From Pleurostoma richardsiae (Eukaryota > Ascomycota > Sordariomycetes > Calosphaeriales > Pleurostomataceae): 64,000 nt of DNA. Below, piece by piece: positions 22,523-33,761 of this stretch; positions within the stretch are counted from its first letter, which is position 1, and every line of letters begins with the position of its first letter. The notes below the pieces were generated by a model. That model was not told the origin of the DNA and made no database searches. It saw nothing but the letters and a program-made list of their open reading frames with translations. The stretch lies in NCBI GenBank assembly GCA_030052745.1, contig JANBVO010000063.1, positions 62,001 through 126,000 on the forward strand, written 5' to 3'. A program made the translations under genes and the position numbers.

Positions 22523-23088
22523 ATTTCTTTTTACTGATTGTCCCTTGCTTAGAACACTCTCTTTAAGAGGGTGACTTTTTGGACGGATAGGACCTGCTTA
22601 AAATATCTCCCAAACGACATCCTATGGTGTTCTCGTTGTGTCGCTGGCGCATAAATTGCCCAATTCGAACTAGTCGAGCACTTACGAATCCATCTCTGTC
22701 ACGGTCAACATTCAGGACAAACTACGTATACTGTGCTCAACGCTTTTCTGCACTGTCAGGGCCCCTGCCCCTGCCCCGTTGCGTCAATTTCTCGTCTCAG
22801 CGCCCCCATTAACTTGAGAAGCCTCGGTCAACTACACGTAAACTCGATTTAATAGATCATAAACACATAATTCAAAGCGCTAAGTAACAATCGGTATATC
22901 ATACCGGACTGACTACAAGGGGTCTACGGCGTAAGGACCGCAAAAAATCAGGTATGGCATAGCTAGGTACGGAAGGACTACGTACAGTAGGCCGCCGGCC
23001 GCCTCCAGGAGGCGCAGGACACGCTACGGACCCAGACTCGTTATAGAGGAAACAAGATCTATGCGTTGAGCTAGTTCGTTTTACTTCC
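22523..23088. other. intergenic
   Basis: Divergent gap between the RidA-like gene and the transporter at 23272. No gene seen. The right end merges into the duplicated promoter segment that begins about 23089. Confidence 0.4.
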
Positions 23089-23365
23089 TTATCAGTTGGA
23101 TCCACTTAACGTTATGCATGATGGCCTAAAGTGGGGGTAGCTTATAGTGCATTCCGCACTCCGTACTCCCTTGCCTTCATCTCCCCCAAACGACGAGTCT
23201 GTCCAGTTACATCACCGACCCCAACTATTGCATTGCAATTCATGTACCCTTCCAAGGTACCTCCATTAAACATGACGCGCTCCTCATCGTCATCTCCTTC
23301 ACTTGATGTGACGAAACCACTTCTAGGCGCAGATACATCTCGAATATCGCGAGGTAGCGATGGGT
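23089..23365 (+). repeat. intact copy of the duplicated promoter/5' segment (partner of 7306-7577)
   Basis: About 277 bp covering roughly 180 bp of upstream DNA and the first 31 codons of the transporter gene at 23272. It aligns by eye along its whole length to 7306-7577, in the same orientation and about 15.8 kb away. Upstream and coding parts look similarly diverged. Confidence 0.85.
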
Positions 23366-24764
23366 CACCTCCGCGACCTGGATCATGTCACAGCTGTCGC
23401 TTGTCCCAGACCGAGGAAGATGACCACACATTTCCCGAGATGGCCGTTTCGGTGAGGACTGCTGCGACAATGCTTTCATTCTTTGTCCTAGGGCTCTTCA
23501 CCTCCACAATCGGCGTGATAATTCCCCTTATCGAGGGATACTACAACCTCACCGACATCCAAGTGTCGGTCATCTTCCTCGTTCCTCCAATCGGCTATGT
23601 ACTCGCCGCGCAGCTCAATGGGCTCATACACCTGCGATTTGGCCAGAGAGGAATCGCCATCATCGGCCCGCTCTTCCACCTTGTCTTCGCCGGTGGTGCG
23701 GCCGTTCATCCTCCCTTTCTGGTGCTTCTCTTAGCCGTCGCAGCCGGTTCCTTCGGAGCGGGGCTTGTTGATGCTTCCTGGTGCGCCTGGGCCGCAGGCT
23801 TGGAGAATGCCAACGCCATCTCCGGCCTGCTACACGGTTCCTACTCGGTCGGAGCCGCAGCTGGACCGTTCTTCGCCGGCAGCTTCCTCTCTGCCGGGCA
23901 CAGACCTTGGTACCACTGGTACTATGTTCTAGTGAGACTTTATCCCTCACCCGTCTCGCTCGTTGACCGACGCTGACACGATGCACCTGTTAGGTTGTTG
24001 CCTCGCTAGTTGAACTCCTCGTTCTGCCCTTTGCCTTTCGGTGGGAAGACGCCAAGAGGTACCGTGAGGACAAGCATCACGCTGCGTTCGAAGAAGGCTT
24101 CCTAGCGCACGCAAAGGACCTAGTCAACCGACCCGTGATGTGGGCTTGCGCCGCGTATCTCCTGACCTACGCAGGCACCGAGCTGGCGATATCCCACTGG
24201 ATCGTCGTCTACATGATCCGGGCCCGTCATGCCTCGGCCTACCTGGCGAGCGTGTGCTCCTCGGGATTCTGGATCGGCATGGCCGTCGGCCGTGTGGGCT
24301 TGGGTTACGTGACGGATCGAGTCGGCATAAGACCGGCTACCGTGATCTACTTGCTTTGCGCCATGGCTTCGGACTTGCTTTTCGGCGCGATCGACACCCC
24401 TGCGGCCTCTGTGGTCTTCATGGCGCTGCTTGGCTTCTTCTGCGGCCCCCTGTATCCATCTTGCATCGTGCGGCTCAATCTCCTACTTCCGCGGGCATTG
24501 CACGTACTGGCTGTCTCGTTTGTCGCGTCAGTCGGTCAGGTGGGGGGTGCACTGCTACCCTTCGGCCTCGGGGCATTGGCACAGAAGGTGGGCATCCAGG
24601 TGTTCCAGACGGCAATTTTTGCGCAGCTGGCTGCGTCACTTCTGCTCTGGACTCTGTTTCCCCGGCCGCCATCGACTACCAACGATATCGATAGTGAGCC
24701 GACCGATGAAGAGGCGTGCCGCGACGCTCGTCCTTCAAGGCGGGGTAGGCTTCACGACGAATGA
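23272..24764 (+). CDS. MFS transporter, fucose-permease (FHS)/Bsc6-like
   Basis: Exons 23272-23931 and 23994-24764 give 476 aa. A Ser-rich acidic N-terminus (about 60 aa) is followed by around 12 membrane segments. Features include TIGVIIPLIEGYYNLTDIQV, GLIHLRFGQRGIAIIGP, LLHGSYSVGAAAGPFFAG, and in the second half GMAVGRVGLGYVTDRVGIR. The GLLHGSYSVGAA... stretch is the usual FHS-type helix. Fungal members are probably sugar or metabolite porters; the substrate is unknown. The intron is phase 0 after WYHWYYVL, the same position as in its paralogue at 24901-26516. The start is supported by the truncated copy at 7484, which has stops upstream of the equivalent ATG. The two paralogues are convergent, with 136 bp between stop codons. 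Confidence 0.87.
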
Positions 24765-24900
24765 AGTAGACTAATCGGCGAATTGAATTGAGCGAAGGCT
24801 CTCACGAGTGACGAGGTGATTATGATATTAGACTGTATTGTGCTACTCCAGCGACTTGCAAGGCGCTGCTCATAAACTTGTACTGAAAGGCTTCATAGCC

Positions 24901-26516
24901 TCAATCTCTTTTCCTTATACGGGGGAAGCTGAGCCATACTATGGCTACCACAACGATGAGCGCCAGGATTATAGGGGGCAAGACCTTGACACCCCTCGCG
25001 GCGGCCACCGCGCCGATGATGAACGGGAAAACAGTGCCTCCCGTGCCGCCCATCGCCATGGCAAAGCCGATGGCGCTGACGTGGATGTGCTTCGGCAGCA
25101 ACTTGGCCGTCACCATCACTGCGCCGGGGAACATGGGCCCGAGGAAGAAGCCGAGGAAGGCCACCGCGACGGCCGAGACGACGAACTGCGGGACCAGCCA
25201 GAACAGAAGCTCGAGCGCGAGGCAGATGGCCAGGTATATCGTGATGCAGCGCCGCTCGCCGAAGCGCTCCGTCACGAAGCCCAGTGTCGCACGGCCGAGG
25301 GCCATGCCGGCCCAGAAGCCGGTGCCGGAGACGCCGGACGCGTAGGCGGAGGCCTTGCGCACGCGCAGCATGAAGGTCACGATCCAGCCCCCGAGACCGA
25401 CTACGCGGAGTCATGCTGTTAGACGTCGGTCGACAGACGTAGAATAGGGAGTAAAGCTACATACCTTCAACGCCCATGTATGCGAAGAAATATAGAGAGC
25501 ACAGCCAAGTCACCTTGGATTTGAGTGCCTCCTTGGTACCGACGCCCGACGTGTTGGACTCGTGGACGTGTACCGCTCGATAGACTGCCGCTGTTTTGTG
25601 CCAGAAGAAGATGGTCAAGCCAATAAGCTCGAGCACTGCCGCTCCGATCTTTACAACTGCGAGTCAGCAAGCGTCACTGGGAGGTTCGAGGAGTCCATCT
25701 CTCACCATCATGTAATAGAAAGTGTACCAGGGCAGCTTGGACGTGACCACCATGGACGTCGCGATGAGCGGCGCGAAGAGTGCGCCGACCGAGTACGACG
25801 AGTGCAGGAAGCCCTGGATCGTGTTGGGCTTGTCCATGGAGCCGACCCAGGCGGAGAAGCAGGCGTCCGTCAGGCCGTTGCCGAAGCCGCTGATCGCGTT
25901 GGCGAGGACGAGGACCGGATAGGGCGGGTGGATGGCGAGGATGACGAAGGTGACGATGTGGCAGATGGGCGCCATGACGGCGACGCCGCGCTGGCCGAGG
26001 GTCATGTGGATCCTCGCGTTGGTGAAGGCGGCGGCGGCGTAGCCCGCGAAGGGGGTGAGGAAGACGAGGGAGACGATAGTGTAGCTGAGGTCGTAGTACT
26101 CTTCGAGCTATCCGTTGAGTTAGTGACCAATAGAAGTCCGATGAATTAGAGGACAACGCGCACATAAGGTATCAATGCCTGTTAGTGATGGTCAGCGGTG
26201 AGCACAAAATCCGTACAGATCAGGGGGAACGTACGCCGACGGCGCCATCTGTCAAGCCAGCGATAACGAACGCCCAGAACGCAAAGCCAAGCCTGCCAAC
26301 ATTGCCGAATGGCTTGTTCCACCTCTCGATCTCGCCGTGGGCACCCGGCGGCGGGACATTCCCAGGTGTATCACTATCCCGGCACTGTTCCTGCTCCGCG
26401 ACCCGCTTTGCATCGGGCTCGGCAGTGCTTTGGTGGCCGGATCGAACATGGCCCAAGACCAGCACCTCTGGGGGGGCTTGAAGCTCGTACTGCGTTTCCG
26501 TCACGGTCTGCGACAT
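24901..26516 (-). CDS. MFS transporter, fucose-permease (FHS)/Bsc6-like, paralogue
   Basis: Minus-strand exons 26516-26235, 26178-26164 (15 nt), 26107-25706, 25648-25465 and 25400-24901 give 460 aa. The 15-nt exon encodes ALIPY and rebuilds DGAVGALIPYLEEYYDLSY, matching IGVIIPLIEGYYNLTD of the neighbour. Other shared parts are TLGQRGVAVMAPICHIV, GFLHSSYSVGALFAPLIA and GMALGRATLGFVTERFGERR. The long hydrophilic N-terminus (about 75 aa) is cytosolic. The intron after WYTFYYMM is phase 0, as in the paralogue. The coding region is markedly GC-rich, which creates long false open frames on the opposite strand (24838-25422, 25562-26149). Confidence 0.87.
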
Positions 26517-27491
26517 TGTCTTTGCGGCAGGGTGTCATGCCATTCAAGTAGGAAAAGTAAGAAAAGAAGGGTGAGCAGAGACGGCGCAAGACGAAGACAC
26601 GCAAAGATCTTTCCGCTAGAAGGAGGCTCTCAATGCAGCCGGGCGGGCAGCATGGGTTTTGTAGCCCCGGCAGGCCGGATCCGGGGAAATCGGGCCGGGG
26701 CTTGGGTCCGACAGCCAGCCCTCCTTTATCGGCAGGGGGGGGGATTACGCGAGGATTGAGGCGAGGGGGGTTGGGCCGCCTGCCTGCCTGATCTCATCGA
26801 ACTGCGGGGTGACGCGCCCGGTCTCTCGGGACCTGTCACAGTTGCGGGAAACCGTCACTTGAGCCTTCAAAGGGCGCAAAGCGGATTCTAGTCAGGCCGG
26901 AAGGATCTGAGAAGCGGTCAGCAGTGCTGGAACTGAATACCGTGTCCTCAGCGGTGAGCTGTGTGGAGGCCGTGATGCCATCGTGTGAATGTGTACGTTT
27001 TTAGGTAATGCCTCGCACCGCATAGGCCAGTCACGGATGCCAAGCATCGGTGCTCGGTTCGGGTACCGTCCCCGGCTCCGTCTGTCCCGAACATCTTCCG
27101 CACTTTAGCCGCCTACGGCGCTACATTCCGGGCAGAGTCTCTTGTCAAGGGAGGAAGCTGCAGCCGAGAGCACCAATGGCTGTGTATTGAGAATAACGTG
27201 GCCTCTATCCTTACTTTTCAAAGTATTCGAATCTGCATGTGATTTCCCTGGATTGATAAGGCGCGTACTTGAGCAGTTTCGTCATCAGCTTCCTAACTAC
27301 CCGCCAGCCGGGCTGGGTCATTGTGGACACGGTGGATTCTCGGGTTTCTGTAATGCTTGTTTCATCCCAAAGTAATCGCCGTACCCTTCTCTTTTCCTCT
27401 GCAACAGTCCAGCTCGGCAACAGTTCAACTCGGCATTTCTAATAGCCAGATCCCAGGCCTTTCCTCGTGAACAATTCTGGTGTTCTTCACA
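26517..27491. promoter_or_regulatory. divergent intergenic region
   Basis: About 1 kb between the start codons of the transporter (minus) and the acetyltransferase-like gene (plus). GC-rich in its left half, including a run of nine G near 26731. No gene recognised. Confidence 0.4.
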
Positions 27492-28319
27492 ATGGCTCGC
27501 ACCGAGAAAGACCCCGCGATCATCGACTTCGCAAAGACCCTGTCGAATCTGCCCTGGTGTGAAGAGTATGAGAAGATGATATCAGGCGTCCTGTGTGTTC
27601 TCTCTCGAACCATCTTGCTTGAGAATTGCGGTTGCTGACTCTCCGCGAAGTTACGATGCCCAGGCGCCGGAGTTGGTGGCCGCTCGATTTCGCGCCAGGA
27701 AGTTCATGCACAAGTACAACCACTACTTTCCGGATGATGCGACCCCTGAGTCTCTTACGGTAGACAGGGAGGAGATGCTGAAGGGGGTGCTTGGAAAGGT
27801 GGGCAAAGGCACGTTCATAGAGCCTCCCATCAGTATTGACTATGGCTGCAACGTTTCTCTCGGGGAGATGTTCTATTCAAATTTCAAGTATGGTCACCCC
27901 TTATGCCTTCGTCAAGACCTCTCCAATTTCCCCACCGGCTAATATCACCCAGCCTTGTGATTCTGGACTGCGGGATGGTCACAATTGGCGACAGGGTCAT
28001 GTTCGGCCCTTTCGTGTCCATCTTTGCTGCTACCCATGAGACGGACGTGCAGTCACGGCGGGACGGGGTGGAATACGCCAAGAGCGTGACAATCGGAGAC
28101 GACTGCTGGATTGGCGGAAACACGACCATCATGCCAGGCGTTACCATCGGGAAGGGTTGCACGATAGGCGCCGGCAGTGTGGTGACGAAGGATATCCCGG
28201 ACTTTTGCGTCGCCATCGGGACTCCCGCCAAGGTGGTGAAGAGGGTTGATCCCGTACCGGATATTCAGCCGTCGGTCACCGAAGAGAAGGAAACAGGGAA
28301 GCAGCTGCCCGAGGTATGA
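27492..28319 (+). CDS. maltose/galactoside O-acetyltransferase-like hexapeptide enzyme
   Basis: Exons 27492-27592, 27651-27887 and 27953-28319 give 234 aa. The N-terminal helix pair (EKMISGVLYDAQAPELVAAR) is the Mac domain of maltose-acetyltransferase-type enzymes. It is followed by a left-handed beta-helix with hexapeptide repeats (VTIGDDCWIGGNTTIMPGV, TIGKGCTIGAGSVVTKDIP). The catalytic histidine is in IFAATHETD, and the AIGTPAKVV end is typical. These enzymes move an acetyl group from acetyl-CoA to a sugar hydroxyl in the cytosol. It is divergent from a sugar-porter-type transporter, so acetylation of an imported or exported sugar is conceivable. Both splice joins are fixed by phase and conservation (GVL|YDA and YSNF|NLVILD). 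Confidence 0.9.
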
Positions 28320-28386
28320 CCTTTAGCGCCACGGCGTTACTTTTCATGGACTCATTTGGGCTCTTTTTTATTACCTCTACGGTAAC

Positions 28387-29409
28387 TCATATTGGCTTCT
28401 GGGCGGTAAGCACAAGGTAGTCAAACACGAGATGCGAGTCCCTTCTTCGTGCATCCGCCTCCACCCCGGCATTGAGCTCCTCGATCTGTTCGTCAGACCA
28501 CCCCAGAACCTCCCTGAACAGGGCGGCCGTGAAGGCATCTACGCCCTCGATGAAGTTGTATCTCATTAGGGTGCCTATCTCCTTGAGTCGCGAGTCCTTA
28601 GGCCACGTACCCAGGGGCACCTTGAACTTGTGCTCGGTGACGTTCCCGAACCCGGCCGCCTCAACCCAGCCCTTCATCGACGGCGCCGGGTCGATCGTGC
28701 GCCCTATCCTGTCGCACGCGATCACAAGCCACTCCATGAGCTCGACGATCTTGCCCCCCGCCGTCGGATCTGCCGCCTCGCCGCGCTCCTGCTCCTCCGG
28801 GTACGGCATGTTGGCCGTCTCCTGGAACTCGACCCACCCGCCGGGCCGCAGGTGCTCGTACATCTGCCGCACCATGCGGGGCCAGTCCCTGACGGAGCCG
28901 GACATGTACCGGCAGTGGATGTAGTCGTAGATCTCCGTGTCGTGCCAATCGGCCTCGACGTCGTCGACGACGAACTTGACATTCGGCGGCACCCACTGCG
29001 GCTGGATGGGGCTGAGGTCGTTCCCGACGATGAGCTCCGCGCCAGGGTACATGTCGCCCATGTGGATGGGCCAGATGCCAGTGCCGGTGCCGAGATCGAG
29101 AACGCGCAGCCCGCGGTCCGGGTCGACGGGAGCCAGGAAGAGGCGGTCGCCGGCGGCGCGGAAGAAGACGTGGTGGATCAGGTCCAGCCGGTCCTGCTCG
29201 CGCTCGTCGTTGGGGAAGTTGTAGCTCCCAGAGTGGTAGCTGTGATAGCGCCGGCCGTGCTTCCACTCGTACCGCAGCGCGCTGGTCTTGAGGGAGAGAG
29301 TCCCAGTGGAGACACCCTCGCCGTAGGCGGAGTCGTTGTCGTTGTTGTCGTCGTCGTCGATCTCTATCGCGACGTCCCCGGCGGGCTCGGGCTGTGCGAA
29401 CTCCGCCAT
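28387..29409 (-). CDS. SAM-dependent methyltransferase, LaeA-like
   Basis: Single exon, 340 aa. Motif I is VLDLGTGTGIW at 103-113, the acidic partner is in LIVGNDLSPIQP, and motif II/III appear as FVVDDVEADWH and HLRPGGWVEFQE. The preceding YEWKHGRRYHSYHSGSYNFP segment is typical of the LaeA/TAM-like group in fungi (ENGRRYHxYxxGxYxxPND). LaeA itself is a global regulator of secondary metabolism, but fungi carry dozens of related small-molecule or orphan methyltransferases, so the name should not be taken as function. The acidic N-terminus (about 16-30) looks disordered. Convergent with the acetyltransferase gene, 67 bp apart. A 291-codon frame on the opposite strand is a GC-bias shadow. Confidence 0.9.
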   Translation of the reverse strand: MAEFAQPEPAGDVAIEIDDDDNNDNDSAYGEGVSTGTLSLKTSALRYEWKHGRRYHSYHSGSYNFPNDEREQDRLDLIHHVFFRAAGDRLFLAPVDPDRGLRVLDLGTGTGIWPIHMGDMYPGAELIVGNDLSPIQPQWVPPNVKFVVDDVEADWHDTEIYDYIHCRYMSGSVRDWPRMVRQMYEHLRPGGWVEFQETANMPYPEEQERGEAADPTAGGKIVELMEWLVIACDRIGRTIDPAPSMKGWVEAAGFGNVTEHKFKVPLGTWPKDSRLKEIGTLMRYNFIEGVDAFTAALFREVLGWSDEQIEELNAGVEADARRRDSHLVFDYLVLTAQKPI

Positions 29410-30208
29410 CTCAAAACAACCAAAAGATGGAGCCTGCTATTGATGATGCATGCCAGCTGTCCAAATCTATCTCCTGATCTAAGCGGGAAACGAGCGGAAG
29501 AGTAACGGACTGAAAATGGATCGCTGATGACTCGCAATGCAAAACATCTGTCGGGAAGACGGGCAAAGCCTGACGATTGCTACGTCGGTAAGTTTAGGTG
29601 CTTAGCATGCATATTATACATGAGCTGCGGAGGCGTTAGACCTGGGTACTGGAGCCACGAATCAGCACTAGCCAATGGCAAGTTCCGTGGCACTTGGGCA
29701 TGCATGGCGCGTGGTCCATTGCCGGGCTCCTGGACTGTAGGCGGGCAATCGTGGGGGCATCTAGACTGGCGGTGTGGGCAATCCTGGCCAACCTTGAGGG
29801 CCTCCCCGGAGCCGAGTCTCCTGTTATCTCGACATATAGAACCCTTGAAGCTTGTCGCCCAAAATAGACGATGCCATTTTTCTTACAAGACCATCTCCGC
29901 TTCATGGAGGTAATAAGACTCATTCCCCTAGCCATTTACCTGTTCCAAACTGTCCTAGCTTCAATGCTACTGCCATACAAACCGGCTGGGAGGATCACGC
30001 TAAGGCAGTGTGATATGATCTCTGCATATTGGCAGCAAACACAGCTGGAAACAAAAGCCACAATGACTTTACTGGCTTATTCGCAGGCTAAGCTGAGACA
30101 TCACGGGACTGAGGTGTGTTTCCCCGCAATAAGGCTTCGATTGCCCTGACCGGGATAGTCGCGGCAATATTCAGATGTCCAAGAAGAAAGCATCATATCT
30201 TCCTCATC
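29410..30208. other. intergenic
   Basis: About 0.8 kb between divergently transcribed genes. A 128-codon frame at 29527-29913 shows no motif. Nothing else supportable. Confidence 0.4.
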
Positions 30209-32423
30209 ATGTTATGTCGGGTGTGCACCGAGGCTCTTCGGTTCCATAACTCTGGGCGCGGTGTGTACCTGAAGGAGGATGATGGAGATGGCCCGTCTTT
30301 ACTACTGGCACATCACAGGTCCATCGCCAGCCTAGAGGGCTCAGCCGGAGAGGCATGCCAGATCTGCTACCCGGTTTGGGACAAAATAAGTGATGACGAG
30401 CAGTTGACATTGAAGAAGCACGACGCAGCTATCACTGCCCGACCACGATTATCTCAGGAAACAGAAAGAGAAGGCGACATCCCTGGCTTCAACAATTGCG
30501 TGACATTATTGACGATCTTGTCTTCTCGAGCAATAGGAGGAAGCTCCCTCGAGTTTGCTGGGGACTTTATAGTTGCCCTTTCATTCGAGTCTGAGTTCAG
30601 GGACAACAGCCCCCTGCAAAGCGTCCTTGATCATGTCGTTGGGCACTATATGCTACGGGTTATTGATGATAGTGAGTGACATCATGTTCGGACCTAGAGG
30701 AAATACTCTGACTGGTTGCAAAGTAGGAGAAAGTGTAGAGAGTGACAATGAGTATTCTGCCTTGAGTACGCATACAACCTCGTCCGACGATACCTGGTCG
30801 AAGGCAGTCCATTGGATTGATGACTGTGTTTCGAAACATAATGCCTGCAACGACACCTTGAACAAACCTTGGTATCCTACACGTCTACTAGACTTAAACC
30901 CCGACCCCAGTGACCCAGAAGCCCTTCGACTTGCTATCACATCAGAAGATCAACTCGAGGGCAGATATGTCACGCTGAGTCACTGCTGGGGAGCAACTCA
31001 GTTCACTCAGTTGCTGAAGTCGAACATGTTTGACTTCAGACACAGAATCGCCCTCACAGATCTTCCAGCAACCTTCCGGGACGCTGTAGGAATTACTCGC
31101 CGCCTCGGGGTCCGCTACCTGTGGATCGACTCACTCTGCATCCTGCAAGACAAGGATGACCTGTCAGACTGGCTCGTGGAAGCCTCCCTGATGAACAAGG
31201 TCTACTCGCACTCCTACTGCAACATCTCAGCCTCGGCAGCCCTCGACAGTTCCAAGGGACTCTACAGCACCCGGGACCCCCGCGCCAGTGTGCGCTCCCC
31301 CGTGGAGATCTGTGTCCGTGGTGTCCACCCGGAACGAGACATCGTAACTTGCAGCATCGTCGATATGAACTTCTGGGTAGACAACGTCTCCCGCTGCCAC
31401 ATCAACAAACGCGGCTGGGTCCTGCAGGAGCGGCTCCTCGCACCGCGCGTGCTGCACTTCGGCAAGCGGCAAACCTACTGGGAGTGCCGGGAGCACGATG
31501 CCGCGGAGGTGTACCCGGACGGGCTACCGGAGCTGTACCGACTGCTCGTGTACACCAACTTCAAGAGCTTTGACCCGGAGGTGTACAGCCGTAAGATGAG
31601 GGGTCAGCTGCGTCAGGGGTACGACACGGGACACGCGCACTACCGCCGCTGGGCGGCCATCGTGCAGTCGTACTCTGAGACACTCATCACCAAGCCGGCC
31701 GACAAGCTCATCGCGCTGTCGGGGGTCGCCAAGCTGTTCGAGGAACTGACGGGGGACACGTACGTTGCCGGCATGTGGCGACGGCACCTGGCCAGCGAGC
31801 TGCTGTGGCACGTGGACGACGAGCAACAGGTCGACGGACGGCCGTCGGCGCGTCCGGCTGAATACAGGGCACCGTCGTGGTCGTGGGCATCCGTGGACGG
31901 AAGGACGACCGCCGGCACGACCACGGAGTCGGGGCTCCTCATCGAGGTCGTCGACGTGCATCTCGACCACGCCACGAGTGACACGACTGGTCTGTTGACC
32001 GGCGGGTATCTGGATCTTCGATGCGGTCTGCTACCCTTCAAGATGGTCGTCCACTATATCGGGACGCTGCAGCTGCTGTTCATTGAGGTTAACGGCAAGC
32101 GGGTGAAGAGCAGCAGCTCGCCGGAGTGGGGGATCGGCCCGCTGGTCCACCTCGACGTGGGCCAGGACAACTTTGATGCCGAGAACGAGGCGCATTCGCT
32201 GTTTTGCGTGCCCGCGCAGGGTTCTACGCCCGGCGATGGGTACTCGTCCTTTCTACTGCTCGAGGTTGTGGATCGGCAGCAGGGGACGTTCCGGCGGATT
32301 GGCCTGGCGATCACCAGGGAGGAAGACGAGATCGAGATGCTCCTGCCGGTGGCATCGGAGGACAGAGCCAACGTACCGTCAAGAGGTTTTACGAACGGGC
32401 TGCATGTTATTCGCATCCTGTAG
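30209..32423 (+). CDS. HET-domain protein (heterokaryon incompatibility type)
   Basis: Exons 30209-30671 and 30727-32423 give 719 aa. The N-terminus has two CxxC pairs (MLCRVCTEAL; ACQICYPVW), common before HET domains. The HET core starts near residue 234 with YVTLSHCWGATQFTQL, continues through GVRYLWIDSLCILQDKDD and includes HSYCNISASAALDSSKGLY. The C-terminal half carries RGWVLQERLLAPRVLHFG, LIALSGVA and YRAPSWSWASVDG, the usual fungal tail. HET proteins trigger programmed cell death on non-self recognition, although most of the many copies per genome are uncharacterised. The intron could end at 30723 instead of 30726 (both in frame). The ATG at 30209 is favoured because it opens directly on the CxxC motif. 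Confidence 0.88.
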
Positions 32424-33188
32424 CATACGCTGATCGATGGATCTTTGCGTGTTATGGTGTGGCGCCTAGTAACGACGAGACCAGGAAGGCGCTGCGTCAA
32501 GCTGCTGAAGAGGGAGACTTCATGCCTGATCACATGCGGCAGAGTTACTTGCTGAGGTGGGACTCATGCCACGACACATATACCAAAATAAGGCCTAAGG
32601 TGAGTGTCTGTGGTGGCGGGTGCCAAACACACTTCAGGTCAAACCCGGACATGTGGTGGAATGGGATGGATGTGAACGTGGCCGATCGGAGGACAACAAT
32701 CAACAAGACGCGAGTTCAACTCCCGCACCGGAGGAAAAATACCTGATGCAGACAAGTTTTTCGGCGCCGCGCTCCCCTCGGATAGGCGAGGCGTGCGAGA
32801 CTTTTGCTCCCCTTCTGCCCTTCCCTCCTTTTCCATTACTTCTTAGGTATCGAGTATAGAAAGAAGCTGTCTAGCGTCGAGTAGTTCGCCATCGGACAGC
32901 CACCAATTATCCCTCTACACTTATAGATGAGGTATTGTCTAGAAGAGAACCAATCCATGTAGGCAGCGGTAAGGAGTCACCCTCTTGTGTATTTTGAGCG
33001 GAGCATGTAGGAAGAGGATTACGCGTTGCTGATTGATATGTCATGACCGGCAGCATCTACGCATAATATGTACAAATCCACAGCTAGCAAGTCCATTAGT
33101 GCTGTGCCCTCAGTCGAGATTTCCGCGCCACAGGCCCGATGTTAACTCTCATTGTCTCCCAATTCGTGATGTCCATTTCGTCGCCTGC
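32424..33188. other. intergenic
   Basis: Convergent gap between the HET gene and the secreted-protein gene. A GTTCAACTCC-like stretch near 32714 is not part of a foldable tRNA. Nothing else supportable. Confidence 0.4.
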
Positions 33189-33761
33189 TTAATCGGTGGT
33201 GGCATCAAAAGACAGGAAAGTCGACTCAAGCCCGGCAGCCTCCTCATCCTGTGCGATATTGTTCGCCAGCTTTTTCTCCTCCGTAGCTAGCTTTGCCGCT
33301 ACGTCCTTGCCCTGGGCAGCTTGAGCCTGCAGCTTCAGGATCGTCGCCTCGAGCTTCAGGACCTTGTTCTTGATCTTGCCCCTCTGTTTCTCGCTGTCAG
33401 CCGCAGGCACCAAGGTTGGGGGCTTTACATGTGATGGTCGGGATGGTGGGACTGGACTCACCTGTAGGGCATCGGCCTCCTCGCCGTCGGCGGCCTCGAT
33501 AGCCGGGTTGAAAGCCTCGGTCTCGGCATCATTGGCGATCTGGTTCACGCCGTTGAGGAAATCCAGGTCGGCTTCCTCAACGGTAGTCAGATCATCGGGG
33601 AGGCCGGAGAGGACCTCAAGAGCCTCCGCCTCGGCGTTACCGGCGACACCGCCGCTGATTGAGAGCTCATCGTATGTCTTCGTGCTGAAGACCGCACGGG
33701 GGTGGAACGGCGCCGCGAGAGCAGCAGCCGCGAAGCTGACGGCAATGAGTGAAAACTTCAT
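33189..33761 (-). CDS. small secreted protein
   Basis: Exons 33761-33462 and 33383-33189 give 164 aa. A clean signal peptide (MKFSLIAVSFAAAALAAP) is followed by TKTYDELSISGGVAGNAEAEA, an acidic middle rich in NDAETEAFNP-type residues, and a basic helical C-terminus (KIKNKVLKLEATILKLQAQA). It has no cysteine in the mature part. The intron after ALQ (GTGAGT...ACAG) is well defined. Many Pezizomycotina have similar Ala/Glu-rich secreted proteins of unknown role, expressed on mycelium or during infection. The ATG at 33761 is the only one giving a signal peptide; the longer in-frame start at 33932 is rejected. A TATATAA box lies on this strand at about 33955-33961, roughly 195 bp upstream. Confidence 0.85.
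   Translation of the reverse strand: MKFSLIAVSFAAAALAAPFHPRAVFSTKTYDELSISGGVAGNAEAEALEVLSGLPDDLTTVEEADLDFLNGVNQIANDAETEAFNPAIEAADGEEADALQVSPVPPSRPSHVKPPTLVPAADSEKQRGKIKNKVLKLEATILKLQAQAAQGKDVAAKLATEEKKLANNIAQDEEAAGLESTFLSFDATTD

Noticed and set aside
24838-26149. 194- and 195-codon plus-strand frames (24838-25422, 25562-26149)
   Set aside because: Antisense shadows of the GC-rich FHS-type transporter; composition is dominated by G, E, D, R and A without motifs.
28630-29505. 291-codon plus-strand open frame
   Set aside because: Antisense to the well-supported LaeA-like methyltransferase; GC-rich codons create long antisense frames of low-complexity composition.
32690-32745. tRNA-like T-arm sequence (GCGAGTTCAACTCCCGC)
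   Set aside because: The stem has a mismatch and no upstream acceptor strand pairs with the following seven bases.
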